Shown one piece after another: positions 25,064-34,644 of a stretch of 64,000 nt of DNA; position 1 is the first letter of the stretch; every line of letters starts with the position of its first letter. Under the pieces are notes generated by a model. It ran no database searches. It had not been told where the DNA came from and saw only the letters and a program-made list of their open reading frames with translations. A program made the translations under genes and the position numbers. The stretch lies in the NCBI GenBank assembly GCA_021843755.1, contig JAKBWB010000071.1, positions 1-64,000 of the forward strand, read 5' to 3'. The DNA is from Pseudomonadota bacterium (GTDB taxonomy: Bacteria > Pseudomonadota > Gammaproteobacteria > Steroidobacterales > Steroidobacteraceae).

Positions 25064-25927
25064 ATGACGGCAGTAGTGATCGATGGCCGCGAGCTTGCCG
25101 GCGAAGTCAAGGCTCAGGTCCGAACGGCCATCAAGGCCGCGGTGTCGCGCGGCCACCGGCAGCCGGCGCTCGCTGTCGTCAAGATCGGTGATAATCCGGC
25201 CTCGGACGTGTACGTGCGCAACAAGCGCAGGGCCTGCGAAGAGGTCGGCATCCGTTCGGTGGCGCACGACCTGCCTCGCTCGTGCTCCGAAATCGCGCTG
25301 CTCACGCTCATCGACGAACTCAATCGGGATCCGCAGATCGACGGCATCCTCGTGCAGCTGCCGCTGCCAGATCACATCCGCTCCACCACCGTGATCGAGC
25401 ACATCGACCCGGCCAAGGATGTCGACGGCTTCCATCCGTACAATGTGGGGCGACTGGCGCAGCGCATACCGCTCATTCGGCCCTGCACACCCTACGGGAT
25501 CATCAGGCTCCTGGAGCACGTCGGTGCCCCGCTGAAAGGCCAGCATGCCGTGATGGTCGGCGCCTCGAACATCGTCGGACGTCCCATGGCGCTCGAGCTG
25601 CTGCTCATGGGGGCGACCACCACCGTCTGCCATCGCTTCACGAGCGATCTCGCGACGTTCGTCCGCCAGGCGGATATCCTGGTGGTCGCGGCGGGCAAGC
25701 CCGCCCTGGTGCCCGGAGAGTGGATAAAGCCCGGATGCATCGTGATCGACGTCGGCATGAATCGCCTCGAGGACGGTCGTCTCGTCGGCGATGTGCAATT
25801 CGAGGCGGCGCGCGAACGCGCCGGCTGGATCACGCCGGTGCCGGGCGGTGTTGGCCCCATGACCGTGGCGATGCTGATGCACAATACGCTGGAGACGTTC
25901 CACCGCCGCCTCGAGCAGGCGCACTGA
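25064..25927 (+). CDS. folD: Bifunctional methylenetetrahydrofolate dehydrogenase/cyclohydrolase
   Basis: 287 residues, full length. FolD interconverts 5,10-methylene-, methenyl- and 10-formyl-tetrahydrofolate in the cytoplasm, supplying one-carbon units for purines and fMet-tRNA. Seen: [15 protein letters not shown] (catalytic Tyr and Lys), [23 protein letters not shown] (signature 1), the NADP-binding [11 protein letters not shown] loop and [15 protein letters not shown] (signature 2). Start set at the ATG at 25064, matching family length. It converges on cysS across a short hairpin. Confidence 0.97.
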   Translation: MTAVVIDGRELAGEVKAQVRTAIKAAVSRGHRQPALAVVKIGDNPASDVYVRNKRRACEEVGIRSVAHDLPRSCSEIALLTLIDELNRDPQIDGILVQLPLPDHIRSTTVIEHIDPAKDVDGFHPYNVGRLAQRIPLIRPCTPYGIIRLLEHVGAPLKGQHAVMVGASNIVGRPMALELLLMGATTTVCHRFTSDLATFVRQADILVVAAGKPALVPGEWIKPGCIVIDVGMNRLEDGRLVGDVQFEAARERAGWITPVPGGVGPMTVAMLMHNTLETFHRRLEQAH

Positions 25928-25947
25928 GCCGTCTTACCGTCCCCTCC

Positions 25948-25964
25948 GGCCCGGACCCCGGGCC
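25948..25964. terminator. GC hairpin between folD and cysS
   Basis: GGCCCGG and CCGGGCC (7 bp) with a three-base loop, in the 41-base gap between two convergent genes. No T-runs on either side; possible bidirectional terminator. Confidence 0.45.
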
Positions 25965-25968
25965 CCGG

Positions 25969-27411
25969 CTACGCTCGCCGCCAGTCGGTCACCCCGCCGG
26001 GCTTGTCCTCCAGGACGACCCCGGCGCGCTCGAGGACATCACGGATCCGGTCCGACTCGACCCAGTTCTTCGCTTTGCGCGCCGCCGCGCGGGCGGCGAT
26101 TTGCGCCTCGATCGCGCTGTCGCTGAGCGCTTCGGCCGGATTCCCGCCCGCCAGCGCCGTGGCGGACCTCGAGGCCGCAACCGCGCCGGGCCTGGTGCGC
26201 CGCAGCCACTGTTCGGCAGCTTCGCCGAGCAGGCCGAGTATCCCGCCGAGCATGCGCAGCTCGCCCGCCCGCGCGGCGGCGCGCGGCGCATCACCGGCAT
26301 CCCGCGCCGTATTGATCTCCCGCGCCAGCGTTTGCAGGACAGCGAGCGCCTCCGGCGTGTTGAAATCATCGTCCATCGCCTCATGGAAGCGCCGCACATG
26401 AGGCGAGTCGGCCGGCGCAGCCTCTGCGGGTCCGCGCAAGGCCAGATACAGCCGCTGCAGCGCCGCATCGGCCTGCTCGAGCTGCTCCGGCGAGTAGTTG
26501 ATGGGGCCGCGATAGTGGCTCGCGAGCACGAAGTAGCGCAGCACCTCGGGATGGCGCAGCTTCGGCAGCACTTCGCGCACGGTGAAGAAATTGCCGAGCG
26601 ACTTCGACATCTTCTCGTTGTCGACGTTGACGAAGCCGTTGTGCATCCAGATCTCGGCGAAGCGCCCGCCGGTCGCGGCGCACGACTGGGCGATCTCGTT
26701 CTCGTGATGCGGAAACTTCAGGTCCATGCCGCCGCCGTGGATGTCGAAATGCGCCCCCAGCAGCGCCACGGACATCGCCGAGCACTCGATGTGCCAGCCG
26801 GGTCGGCCCGCCCCCCATGGCGAGTCCCACGACGGCTCGTCCGGCTTGGCGTGCTTCCACAGCACGAAATCGAGCGGATCGCGCTTGCCCGCGTCGATCT
26901 CCACACGCGCTCCGGCGCGCAGATCCGCCAGGCGCTTGCCCGAGAGGCGGCCGTAGCCCTCGAATTTCGCCACCGCGTACATGACATCGCCATTCGCCGC
27001 GACATATGCATAGCCGCGCTCGATGAGCTTCGCGACCATGGCGACGATCCCGGGCACGTGAGCGGTGGCGCGCGGCTCGAAATCCGGCGGCAGCACGCCG
27101 AGGGCGGCGCAATCGGCGTGCATGGCATCGATGTATCGGCTCGTGAGCGCCTCGATCGCCTCGCCGTTCTCGGCGGCGCGCTTGATGATCTTGTCGTCGA
27201 TGTCCGTGATGTTGCGCACGTACGTCACGCGGTAGCCCCGATGGCGCAGATACCGGGTGACCACGTCGAACACGATCATCATGCGTGCATGACCGATGTG
27301 CAGGAAATCGTATACCGTCATGCCGCAGACATACATGCGCACTTCACCCGGGACGATGGGCGTGAGCGGCTGCTTGTTGCCGGTAAGGGAGTTGTGAATC
27401 CGAATCATCAT
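25969..27411 (-). CDS. cysS: Cysteinyl-tRNA synthetase
   Basis: 480 residues. Class I synthetase charging tRNA-Cys. [19 protein letters not shown] holds the zinc Cys and the HIGH motif; [14 protein letters not shown] is the KMSKS loop; WHIECSAMS and [14 protein letters not shown] carry the other zinc ligands. Two adjacent ATGs occur (27411, 27408); IRIHNSL matches the family start, so longer upstream frames were not used. It follows gltX by 55 bases on the same strand. Confidence 0.97.
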   Translation of the reverse strand: MMIRIHNSLTGNKQPLTPIVPGEVRMYVCGMTVYDFLHIGHARMMIVFDVVTRYLRHRGYRVTYVRNITDIDDKIIKRAAENGEAIEALTSRYIDAMHADCAALGVLPPDFEPRATAHVPGIVAMVAKLIERGYAYVAANGDVMYAVAKFEGYGRLSGKRLADLRAGARVEIDAGKRDPLDFVLWKHAKPDEPSWDSPWGAGRPGWHIECSAMSVALLGAHFDIHGGGMDLKFPHHENEIAQSCAATGGRFAEIWMHNGFVNVDNEKMSKSLGNFFTVREVLPKLRHPEVLRYFVLASHYRGPINYSPEQLEQADAALQRLYLALRGPAEAAPADSPHVRRFHEAMDDDFNTPEALAVLQTLAREINTARDAGDAPRAAARAGELRMLGGILGLLGEAAEQWLRRTRPGAVAASRSATALAGGNPAEALSDSAIEAQIAARAAARKAKNWVESDRIRDVLERAGVVLEDKPGGVTDWRRA

Positions 27412-27466
27412 GGTCTCGATATCATGCCGCGAACCGCCCGCGGGCCGCTCGGCCGAGGGCCGCATC

Positions 27467-28900
27467 CTATGCAAACCGCGCCAGGCGCCGCTCGGCCTCC
27501 CCGGCCGGCAGCGCCTTCAGCAGCGGTCCCAACTCCGGCCCGTGCCGGCATCCGGTCAGCGCCAGCCGCAACGGCATGTACAGGCGCGCCCCCCTGCGGC
27601 CGCTCGCGGTACGTACCGCGGCCGTAATGGCCGCCGGATCACTCGCGCTCGCCGCGGCGGCCCGCGCCGCCGCCGCAAAGAATCCCGGACCCGCCTCGCG
27701 AACCACCTGCTCATCGGGCGGCTCGAGCGCGGGCGGTCCGCCGAATACGATGCGCACCCAGAGCGCGGCGTCCTGCGGCAGCACCACGTTCGGCAGCACT
27801 GCGGCGAGAAACGCATCGGCTGATTCGGCGCCGAGCCCCTCCGGCAGCACTCCCGCGAGCCACCCGCGCGCCTGCTCCGGCGTCAATTGATGCACCGCGG
27901 ACTTCTGCCAGACGCGCAGCTGCTGCTCGTCGTAATGCGCGCTCGAGCGCCCCAGATGGCCGGTCTCGAACGCGCGCGCGAGCTCCGGCAGACCGAGCAG
28001 CGCGTGCCCCGGGCTCGAGTGGCCCAGGCGGAACAGATAGTTCACCAGCGCCTCGGGCCGGTAGCCGTGCTCGCGGAACTCGCGCACGCTCGTCGCTCCG
28101 TGTCGTTTCGAGAGCGGCGCGCCGTCCGGACCGATGATGAGCGAGACGTGCCCATAGCGCGGGACAGGCAAGTCGAGCGCCGCGAGAATCAGCAGCTGGC
28201 GCGGCGTGTTGCTCAGGTGATCCTCACCGCGCAGCACCTGGGACACGCCCATGCTCGCATCGTCCACGGCATTGCAGAAGAAGAACGCGGCCGAGCCATC
28301 GGCCCGCCGGATCACGAAATCCCCGATGTCATCCGAAAGAAAGCTCTGCGGCCCGTGCACCAGATCGGTGAACTCGATGCGCTGGCCCGAGGGCACGCGG
28401 AAGCGCAGTGTCGCCGCAAGCCCCTCGGCCTGCTTGCGCTCCCGCTCCCGCACCGTCAGGTTCCGGCAGGTACCGGCATAGCGGGGAGGACGCCCCGAGG
28501 CGCGCTGCGCGCGCCGCGAGGCCTCGAGCTCCAGCGCCGTGCAGAAACAGGGATAGACCGCATCCAGCTCCTCGAGCCGAGCCAACAAGCCCGCGTAGTA
28601 CGCCGCGCGCTGCGACTGGAAATACGGGCCGTGCGCATCCTCCCGGCCCGGACCGGCATCCCATTCGAGACCCAGCCAGCGCAGGTCGGCGAGCAGCCCC
28701 TCGACATACTCCGGCCGGGTGCGCCCGCAGTCCGTATCCTCGATCCGCAGCACGAAGCGCTCGCCGCCGTGGCGCGCCAGCAGGTAGTTGAACAGCGCGG
28801 TGCGCGCATTGCCCAGGTGCAGTTCGCCGGTGGGACTCGGAGCGAAGCGGGTCGCGCCGCGACTGAACATCCGGCCGGTTGCGCTGTCCATTTGTGCCAT
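27467..28900 (-). CDS. gltX: Glutamyl-tRNA synthetase
   Basis: 477 residues. Class I enzyme charging tRNA-Glu. [19 protein letters not shown] contains the HIGH-type motif (HLGN), IEDTD follows, and [10 protein letters not shown] is the KMSKS-type loop. A zinc-ribbon region is visible from [10 protein letters not shown] to AGTC. The C-terminal anticodon-binding domain is present but Ala-rich. I chose the ATG at 28900 since the family sequence starts right after it. Cotranscribed with cysS. Whether it is discriminating or also charges tRNA-Gln cannot be told. Confidence 0.95.
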   Translation of the reverse strand: MAQMDSATGRMFSRGATRFAPSPTGELHLGNARTALFNYLLARHGGERFVLRIEDTDCGRTRPEYVEGLLADLRWLGLEWDAGPGREDAHGPYFQSQRAAYYAGLLARLEELDAVYPCFCTALELEASRRAQRASGRPPRYAGTCRNLTVRERERKQAEGLAATLRFRVPSGQRIEFTDLVHGPQSFLSDDIGDFVIRRADGSAAFFFCNAVDDASMGVSQVLRGEDHLSNTPRQLLILAALDLPVPRYGHVSLIIGPDGAPLSKRHGATSVREFREHGYRPEALVNYLFRLGHSSPGHALLGLPELARAFETGHLGRSSAHYDEQQLRVWQKSAVHQLTPEQARGWLAGVLPEGLGAESADAFLAAVLPNVVLPQDAALWVRIVFGGPPALEPPDEQVVREAGPGFFAAAARAAAASASDPAAITAAVRTASGRRGARLYMPLRLALTGCRHGPELGPLLKALPAGEAERRLARFA

Positions 28901-28973
28901 GGGTGCGCATAGTACGGGGTTTGGCACGGCGCTGCTAAGATGACCGGCCTGGGCGACTTCGTTGGGAGTACCG

Positions 28974-29729
28974 ATGCACGACCGGAACTGGACATTCACG
29001 CGCCGCGGCGCGCCGCAGGCCGCACTCGCGCTGATCGCCGGCCTGGGGCTGCTCGCCGCGCCACCCGCCGCGCGCAGCGCCCAGCCGAATCCCGAGGTGC
29101 GCGTCAACACGAGCATGGGCTCGTTCGTGATCGAGCTGCGGCCCCGACGCGCGCCGCTCACCGTGAAGGACTTCCTGCACTATGTGCGCTCGGGGTTCTA
29201 CACCAACACCCTGTTCCACCGAGTGGTGGCCAACTTCATCATCCAGGGCGGCGGTCACGAGGCCACGCCGCCCTATGCGCTCAAGCCCACCGGCCCGCCG
29301 GTGGTCAATGAGTCCGGCAACGGGCTGGAAAACCGGGCCGGCACCGTCGGGCTGGCGCGCAGCGCCAACCCCGATAGCGGCACCGCGCAGTTCTACGTCA
29401 ATCTGGTCGACAATCCCGAGCTCGACCCGCTACCCACCCGCTGGGGCTACACGGTCTTCGGCAAGGTCATCCACGGCATGAACGTGGTGGAGCGCATCGG
29501 CATGGTGCCCACCGGCGCATTCGGTCCCTTCAAATCCTATGCGCCGCTCAAACCCGTCGTGATCAAGAGCATCCAGCTCATCACCCCGGCGACGCCGCAC
29601 GCGGCTTCAGCGGCAGGCCCGGCTCCCGGCAAGACCGCACCCCCGGGCGGCGCCGCCGCCGCGACCAAGACCTCGGCCTCCAAGCCCGAATCACCGGCAT
29701 CCGGCGGTACCCCGCCGCCGAAGTCGTGA
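28974..29729 (+). CDS. Periplasmic cyclophilin-type peptidyl-prolyl isomerase
   Basis: 251 residues. It catalyses cis/trans isomerisation of X-Pro bonds in the periplasm. A signal peptide (about 1-38) ends at the Ala-Arg-Ser-Ala region; the cyclophilin domain follows with NTSMGSFVIEL, YTNTLFHRVVANFIIQGGG, GTVGLARSANPDSGTAQFYVN and YTVFGKVIHGM. After about residue 205 comes a Pro/Ala/Ser/Lys tail of low complexity, unlike PpiA. GGAG lies a few bases before the ATG at 28974. Its stop overlaps the lpxH start as GTGA. Confidence 0.93.
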   Translation: MHDRNWTFTRRGAPQAALALIAGLGLLAAPPAARSAQPNPEVRVNTSMGSFVIELRPRRAPLTVKDFLHYVRSGFYTNTLFHRVVANFIIQGGGHEATPPYALKPTGPPVVNESGNGLENRAGTVGLARSANPDSGTAQFYVNLVDNPELDPLPTRWGYTVFGKVIHGMNVVERIGMVPTGAFGPFKSYAPLKPVVIKSIQLITPATPHAASAAGPAPGKTAPPGGAAAATKTSASKPESPASGGTPPPKS

Positions 29730-30487
29730 GCACGGAAGCGCTCGCGCCGATCGAGGAGCCATCCGGACCTCGGCGCTGCCTCTTCGTATCCGACGTTCAT
29801 CTGGAGGCCTCCGGCGGCGCAGCTGAGCGGCAGTTTCTGCAGTTCCTGCGCACCGAGGCGGTGCAGGCGCAAGCCTTGTACATCCTCGGCGATCTGTTCG
29901 AGTCGTGGGTGGGCGATGACGACCCCGGCCACTGCGAGGTGATCGGGGCGCTGGCCGAGCTGAGCGGACACGGGGTGAACTGCTTCCTGCTGCACGGCAA
30001 TCGTGACTTTCTCCTCGGGGAGGACTTTTGCGCCCGCACGGGCTGCCGGCTGCTGCCCGATCCGGTCATCACACAGTTCGGGGACGAACCGGTGCTGCTG
30101 ACTCACGGCGATGCGCTGTGCACCGACGACCATGCCTACCAGGAGTTGCGCACCATCGTCAGGGCACCCCGCTGGCAACGGCGGTTTCTGTCCCTTCCTC
30201 TGGCCACACGCGAGCTGCTCGCAAACGAGGCGCGCGCCGGCAGCAAGTCCCACACCGCCCGCATACCGCCCCGCATCATGGACGTGAATCCGCAAGCCGT
30301 GGACGCAGCGTTCCGCGCAACGCAGGTGCGCCGCATGATCCACGGCCACACCCACCGGCCCGCCATTCACGATGCGCTGGCGGGGGGACAGGCCGTCCAG
30401 CGCATCGTGCTCGGCGCCTGGTACGAGCAGGGCAGTTTCCTGCGCTACCAGGAGGGACTGTATGCGTTGTGCGAATTGACCCGCTGA
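29726..30487 (+). CDS. lpxH: UDP-2,3-diacylglucosamine diphosphatase LpxH
   Basis: 253 residues. Calcineurin-like metal phosphoesterase of lipid A synthesis; hydrolyses UDP-2,3-diacylglucosamine to lipid X and UMP at the inner membrane. All metal motifs are present: FVSDVHL, GDLFESWVGDDD, LLHGNRDFLLG, LTHGDALCTDD and MIHGHTHRPAIH. GTG start overlaps the isomerase stop by four bases, as in the ppi-lpxH pairs of other proteobacteria. Confidence 0.97.
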   Translation: MSTEALAPIEEPSGPRRCLFVSDVHLEASGGAAERQFLQFLRTEAVQAQALYILGDLFESWVGDDDPGHCEVIGALAELSGHGVNCFLLHGNRDFLLGEDFCARTGCRLLPDPVITQFGDEPVLLTHGDALCTDDHAYQELRTIVRAPRWQRRFLSLPLATRELLANEARAGSKSHTARIPPRIMDVNPQAVDAAFRATQVRRMIHGHTHRPAIHDALAGGQAVQRIVLGAWYEQGSFLRYQEGLYALCELTR

Positions 30488-30495
30488 CCGTGCAA

Positions 30496-31023
30496 TCAGT
30501 GCCGCGGCGCTGGACCCGGCGCGTGCGCAGGCGCAGGCGGCGGCCCCTGCCAGCCTTGCCCCCGCATCATCATCATCCTCCGGCGCATCATCCTCGGCAT
30601 CAACCCCGGGGGTGGAATCAGTACCCTGAACTTGGCCATCTGCTCGGCGCTCAACACGTGAGCCAGCTTATTCATCATCGCCGTGTGAGCCGAGCGTTGC
30701 GCCGCGCGCATCTGCCGCATGGCCTTGCGCATGGCACGCCGGATCGGCCTCATGGTCCGGCGCATCGCCCGGAAGTTCTGGCGCATGGCGGCGCGCTGCT
30801 GCCGGAGAATCGCCTTGACCTGCTGGCGCTGTGCGCTCGTCAGGTCGAGCAACACGGTGAGCTGGTGCAGCCGCCAGCGCTCCAATCGGTGCATCCGCAT
30901 CATGACCCGGGCATTGCCCGAGGTCGCGTTCCAGCCGGGATGGGACATCTGCATGGCCGGCGGCTGGGCAAGCGCCACGCTCGTGGCTGCGGCGAGTACC
31001 AGCAGGATGAGACTACGTTTCAT
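30496..31023 (-). CDS. Spy/CpxP-like periplasmic protein, Met/Arg-rich
   Basis: 175 residues from the ATG at 31023 (GGAGG upstream). Signal peptide about 1-19 (MKRSLILLVLAAATSVALA). The mature part has two LTxxQ-type motifs (DLTSAQRQQVKAIL, VLSAEQMAKFRVL) and long amphipathic helices, as in Spy/CpxP chaperones and metal sensors. It is unusually rich in Met and Arg (MMRRRMMMMRG near the C-terminus), which could bind soft metals. It lies 102 bases downstream of a two-component pair on the same strand, the arrangement of cpx-like stress systems; cofunction is inference. Confidence 0.8.
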   Translation of the reverse strand: MKRSLILLVLAAATSVALAQPPAMQMSHPGWNATSGNARVMMRMHRLERWRLHQLTVLLDLTSAQRQQVKAILRQQRAAMRQNFRAMRRTMRPIRRAMRKAMRQMRAAQRSAHTAMMNKLAHVLSAEQMAKFRVLIPPPGLMPRMMRRRMMMMRGQGWQGPPPAPAHAPGPAPRH

Positions 31024-31125
31024 CGCATTTCCTCCATCAGGACCTGGACGGTAGCCAATCTTAACCGCCTCCGCGGCGTGCGCCGTAAGCAAATGTACCG
31101 GCTGGGACCGCGCCCGGTTCCACCC

Positions 31126-32676
31126 TCAGCGTGAGCCGCCTCCCCGCGGCAGGCGCAGCTCGGCGGTGAGCCCGCCCTCGGGCCGGTTGTGCAGCAGGAC
31201 CGTACCGCCGTGCGCCTGCGCCACGTCGCGCGCAATGCTCAGACCGAGCCCGCTGCCGCCGGTATCACGGCTGCGCGACGCCTCCAGACGGAAGAACGGC
31301 TCGAAAACCCGCTCCAGCGCTTCGGCCGGGATGCCTGGTCCATCATCGTGCACGAGAATCCGCAGCGCCGCGCCATCGTACAGCTCGATCCACGCGCGCT
31401 CACCGAACGTCACCGCGTTCGACACCAAGTTGGTCAGACAGCGCTTGAGGGCCTGCGGTCTGCCCCGGTACGCGGCGCTCGCGCGGCCGGTGACTCTCAC
31501 CTCGCAGCCCATGTCGCTGAAGCCCTGGCGTATCGACTCCACGAGTGCATTGACGTCGATCGGCTCCGGGGCATCCTCCTCATCGAGGCCGCGAAACAGC
31601 GCGAGCGCTCCGCGCACCATGCCTTCCATCTCATCGAGCTCGCGGCCGAGGCGCGCGCGCAGCGCCGGTTCCTCCAGCAATGTCTCGACCTGCAGGCGCA
31701 AACGAGTCAACGGGGTCTTCAAGTCATGGGACATCGCAGCGAGCACGCCGGTGCGGCTGTCCAGATAGCGATGCAGCCGCTCCTGCATACTGTTGAACGC
31801 GTGCGCCGCGTTGCGCAGCTCGTGCGGCCCCTCCTCGGACAGCTCCGGCGTCCGTTCCCCGCGGCCGATCGCCTCGGCCGCTCGGGCCAGAGCGGACAGC
31901 GGCCGGGTGATCCCGCGCGTGGCCACGTACAGCGCCGCGACCAACACCGCCACCAGCAGCACCAGATTCACCAGCAGGCGCGGCGGCAGCACCATCCGCG
32001 GCGTCAGCCGCGCCAGTCGGAACACGAGCGCCGGCGCACCGGGACCGCTCACCCGAACTTCGTAGTACCCGGTCGGGCGGGCGAGCCGGCCCATGAACGG
32101 CGGCGGAATGCGGATGACACGCGGCGCCGGCGTGCCCGGTGCCGGCAGACTGACACGATACCTTCGGCCGAGCTGCTCGCGCACGCGCTGCACCACCAGC
32201 GCGTCGGCGTTGCTGGCGAAGGGCAGTCGGATCAGCAGTCCCGGGGGCACCCGCCGCCGCGGCGCCAGCCGTCGCCACAGCCACCAGGGGTACGGCGGCC
32301 CGGGGCGGCCCGGCGGTGCAAGCCGCGCCCCAAGGCCATGCCCCCCTGGCCGCAGCACCGCAATACCACCGCGCAGCACGCGCCGGCGCGGCACCCAACG
32401 CATCCAAGGCGGAGCGGCGCTCGACCCGGTTGCGCCCGTAGCCGCCAGGCGGTCAATGAATACCGTGCGCTCGGGCGCCGGCAGCTGCCTCAGCAGGAGG
32501 ACGATCTCGTCGATGCGATGGGCCCAACGGCGCGTGGTCACCTGCAGCACGACACGTTCCTCGTTGCGTGCCACCAGATACAAGCTCGCCAGCTGCGCCA
32601 GCAACACACCGAGGACGGCCGCGGCGATGAGCCGCCCGAACAGGGAGCGTGGCCAAAGGCAACGGAGCACACGCAC
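31126..32676 (-). CDS. Sensor histidine kinase, EnvZ/CpxA type
   Basis: 516 residues from a GTG. Two transmembrane helices (about 12-34 and 235-255) bracket a periplasmic region that is strikingly Pro/Arg-rich. A HAMP domain follows, with the H-box MSHDLKTPLTRLRL (phospho-His near residue 315), the N-box NLVSNAVTFG, G1 DDGPGIP and G2 GGSGLGLSIA. All catalytic boxes are intact. It is 15 bases downstream of its response regulator and upstream of the Spy-like gene. Confidence 0.95.
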   Translation of the reverse strand: MRVLRCLWPRSLFGRLIAAAVLGVLLAQLASLYLVARNEERVVLQVTTRRWAHRIDEIVLLLRQLPAPERTVFIDRLAATGATGSSAAPPWMRWVPRRRVLRGGIAVLRPGGHGLGARLAPPGRPGPPYPWWLWRRLAPRRRVPPGLLIRLPFASNADALVVQRVREQLGRRYRVSLPAPGTPAPRVIRIPPPFMGRLARPTGYYEVRVSGPGAPALVFRLARLTPRMVLPPRLLVNLVLLVAVLVAALYVATRGITRPLSALARAAEAIGRGERTPELSEEGPHELRNAAHAFNSMQERLHRYLDSRTGVLAAMSHDLKTPLTRLRLQVETLLEEPALRARLGRELDEMEGMVRGALALFRGLDEEDAPEPIDVNALVESIRQGFSDMGCEVRVTGRASAAYRGRPQALKRCLTNLVSNAVTFGERAWIELYDGAALRILVHDDGPGIPAEALERVFEPFFRLEASRSRDTGGSGLGLSIARDVAQAHGGTVLLHNRPEGGLTAELRLPRGGGSR

Positions 32677-32691
32677 GCCTGCCGCCTCGCC

Positions 32692-33408
32692 TCATTCGCT
32701 CTGCACAGGCACGCCGATCACATAGCCCTGACCGTAGACGGTCTTGATGATGCGCGGGGAGCGCGCATCATCGCCCAGGAGCTGCCGCAGCCGGCTGACG
32801 CGCACATCGATGCTGCGATCGAAGGGATCCGGATCCCGGCCGCGCAGCAGCTCGGCGAGCTGCGCACGCGTGACCACCCGGTTGCCCGCGCAAAGCAGCA
32901 CGGCGAGCAATCGGTACTCGGCGCCGCTCAGGGGCACATCCCCCGCCTCGCCCACGAGCGTGCGCCGGGTGGTATCGAGCCGCCAATCGCCGAAGCGCAA
33001 GGCGCGCACGGTCCGCGGGTCCGGTTCCGGCGAGGCATGCGCGCTGCGGCGCAGCACCGCGCGGATTCGCGCGAGCAACTCGCGCGGATTGAACGGCTTG
33101 GGCAGATAGTCGTCGGCGCCGATCTCGAACCCGACGATGCGGTCGGTGTCCTCGCCGCGCGCGGTGAGCATGATCACCGGCAATTGCGAGCGCGTGCGCA
33201 GCTCGCGGCAGATCGACAGGCCATCCTCACCCGGGAGCATCAGATCGAGCACCATCAGGTCGAAGTGGCTGTGCTGCATGACGCGGCGCATCTGGGTCGC
33301 ATCGGCCACCGTCGTCACCCGAAAGCCATGCCTTTCCAGGTACTGACTCAACAGCGAGCGGATCTCGCGATCATCATCGACGATCAGCAGATGGGGATGG
33401 TCGGTCAT
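32692..33408 (-). CDS. OmpR-family response regulator
   Basis: 238 residues from the ATG at 33408. Receiver domain: acidic pocket at Asp11-13, phospho-acceptor Asp55 in MVLDLMLPG, Lys near 105 in YLPKPFNPRE. The C-terminal winged helix ends TVYGQGYVIGVPV, with DRSIDVRVSRLRQLLGDD as the recognition region. First gene of the regulator-kinase-Spy group, 62 bases after the glycerate kinase gene, so it may have its own promoter there. Confidence 0.96.
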   Translation of the reverse strand: MTDHPHLLIVDDDREIRSLLSQYLERHGFRVTTVADATQMRRVMQHSHFDLMVLDLMLPGEDGLSICRELRTRSQLPVIMLTARGEDTDRIVGFEIGADDYLPKPFNPRELLARIRAVLRRSAHASPEPDPRTVRALRFGDWRLDTTRRTLVGEAGDVPLSGAEYRLLAVLLCAGNRVVTRAQLAELLRGRDPDPFDRSIDVRVSRLRQLLGDDARSPRIIKTVYGQGYVIGVPVQSE

Positions 33409-33470
33409 GGCATGCTCGTTGGTGCAACGATACCGAAGCGCGGGCAACCGCGCCCCGCTGTTACAATTGC

Positions 33471-34631
33471 TTACGAGCCCGCCAGGCGCGGCGGCAGCTT
33501 CGCGCCGATCACCAGATCGGCGACGTTGGTTCCCGTCGGACCGGTGCGCAGCAGCGCCCCCGCCACCGCCAGCGCCGTGCCCGAATCGGCACGCCTCAGG
33601 CTCTCGTCGCAGTCCAACCCGTGCAGCGCGATCCGTCCGCAGGTCTCGCCGTCGACCACCGCCCCGGCCTGCGCGGTCGGTCCATCGATGCCATCGGTGC
33701 CGGCCACGAGCAGTGCCAGATCCGGGTAGCCGGCCAGCAGCCGCGCCGCCGCCAGCGCCAGATGTTGATTACGGCCGCCGCGACCGGGTGTCGCTGGCAG
33801 GCGCAGCGTCGACTCGCCCCCCCACACGCGGACCTGCGCTTCCCCCAGCGCGAGCTCGTGCGTGAATTGCACGGCAAGCCGCGCCACATCTCCCGCAAAA
33901 CGCTCGCGCGCGCGCCGCGCACTCAGGCCGCGCGCCTGCGCCGCCTCGACCACGGCATCCATGGCCATATCGATCGACGCGATGACCGCGCGCCGGATCG
34001 AGTCACCGCCGGACGCCGGTCCCAGCAATCCCGAGCCGATCAGAGCCGGATCGTCCCCCGGGACGTCCGAGATGAACAGGGCGAGCGCCGGCCGGCCACC
34101 GAGACGCGCGGCCAGCCGCCCGCCCTTGATCTGCGAGAGCGCTGCGCGCGCGGCGTTGAGCGCCGCGATATCCTGGCCATCGGCCAGTCCGCGCCGCGCG
34201 ACACGAACCAGCTCATCGAGCGTCACGCCGCCAATGGGCACCTCGACCAGGGCCGAGGCCCCACCCGAGATGAGAAAGAGCGGCGTCACCGCCGCCGGCA
34301 GCGCCTCGAGCCAGGACAGCAGCCGCGCCCCGGCGCGCAACGAGCGCTCATCAGGCACGGGATGAGCGCTCTGATGGATCTCGAGGCCCGGCCGGTCACC
34401 GAGGCTCTGGCCGGGCTGCTCGTCCGGACAGACGACCAGCACCCGCTCGAGCGAGTCACCGAGCGCCTCTTGAGCGCCAAGCGTCATGGCGAGCGCGGCC
34501 TTGCCGATCGCGGCCGCCGCAAAGCGTCCGGGCGGCACCGCGGCCAGCGCCGCGCGCACGCATCGCCGCCCGTCGACCCGCTCGAGTCCCGCCCGAAACA
34601 ACTCGATCAGCAGCGCCTCGCGGGTTCCCAC
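33471..34631 (-). CDS. Glycerate 2-kinase (MOFRL family)
   Basis: 386 residues. The DUF4147/MOFRL fold phosphorylates D-glycerate to 2-phosphoglycerate in the cytoplasm. Marks: AIGKAALAMT near the N-terminus, LFLISGGASALVE (phosphate loop), LNAARAALSQIKGGRLA, ALFISDVPGDDPALIGSG, and in the C-terminal domain WGGESTLRLP, GRGGRNQHLALA and VAGTDGIDGPTAQAGA. Called TtuD or GckA in other species. 13 bases after purF; no other glycerate-pathway gene is adjacent. Confidence 0.92.
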   Translation of the reverse strand: MGTREALLIELFRAGLERVDGRRCVRAALAAVPPGRFAAAAIGKAALAMTLGAQEALGDSLERVLVVCPDEQPGQSLGDRPGLEIHQSAHPVPDERSLRAGARLLSWLEALPAAVTPLFLISGGASALVEVPIGGVTLDELVRVARRGLADGQDIAALNAARAALSQIKGGRLAARLGGRPALALFISDVPGDDPALIGSGLLGPASGGDSIRRAVIASIDMAMDAVVEAAQARGLSARRARERFAGDVARLAVQFTHELALGEAQVRVWGGESTLRLPATPGRGGRNQHLALAAARLLAGYPDLALLVAGTDGIDGPTAQAGAVVDGETCGRIALHGLDCDESLRRADSGTALAVAGALLRTGPTGTNVADLVIGAKLPPRLAGS

Positions 34632-34644
34632 GGTCGCGACGCAC

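Noticed and set aside
31189-33729. An 846-codon plus-strand frame antisense to the two-component genes
   Set aside because: Gln/Arg/His-rich with no motif; the minus strand carries complete regulator and kinase boxes.
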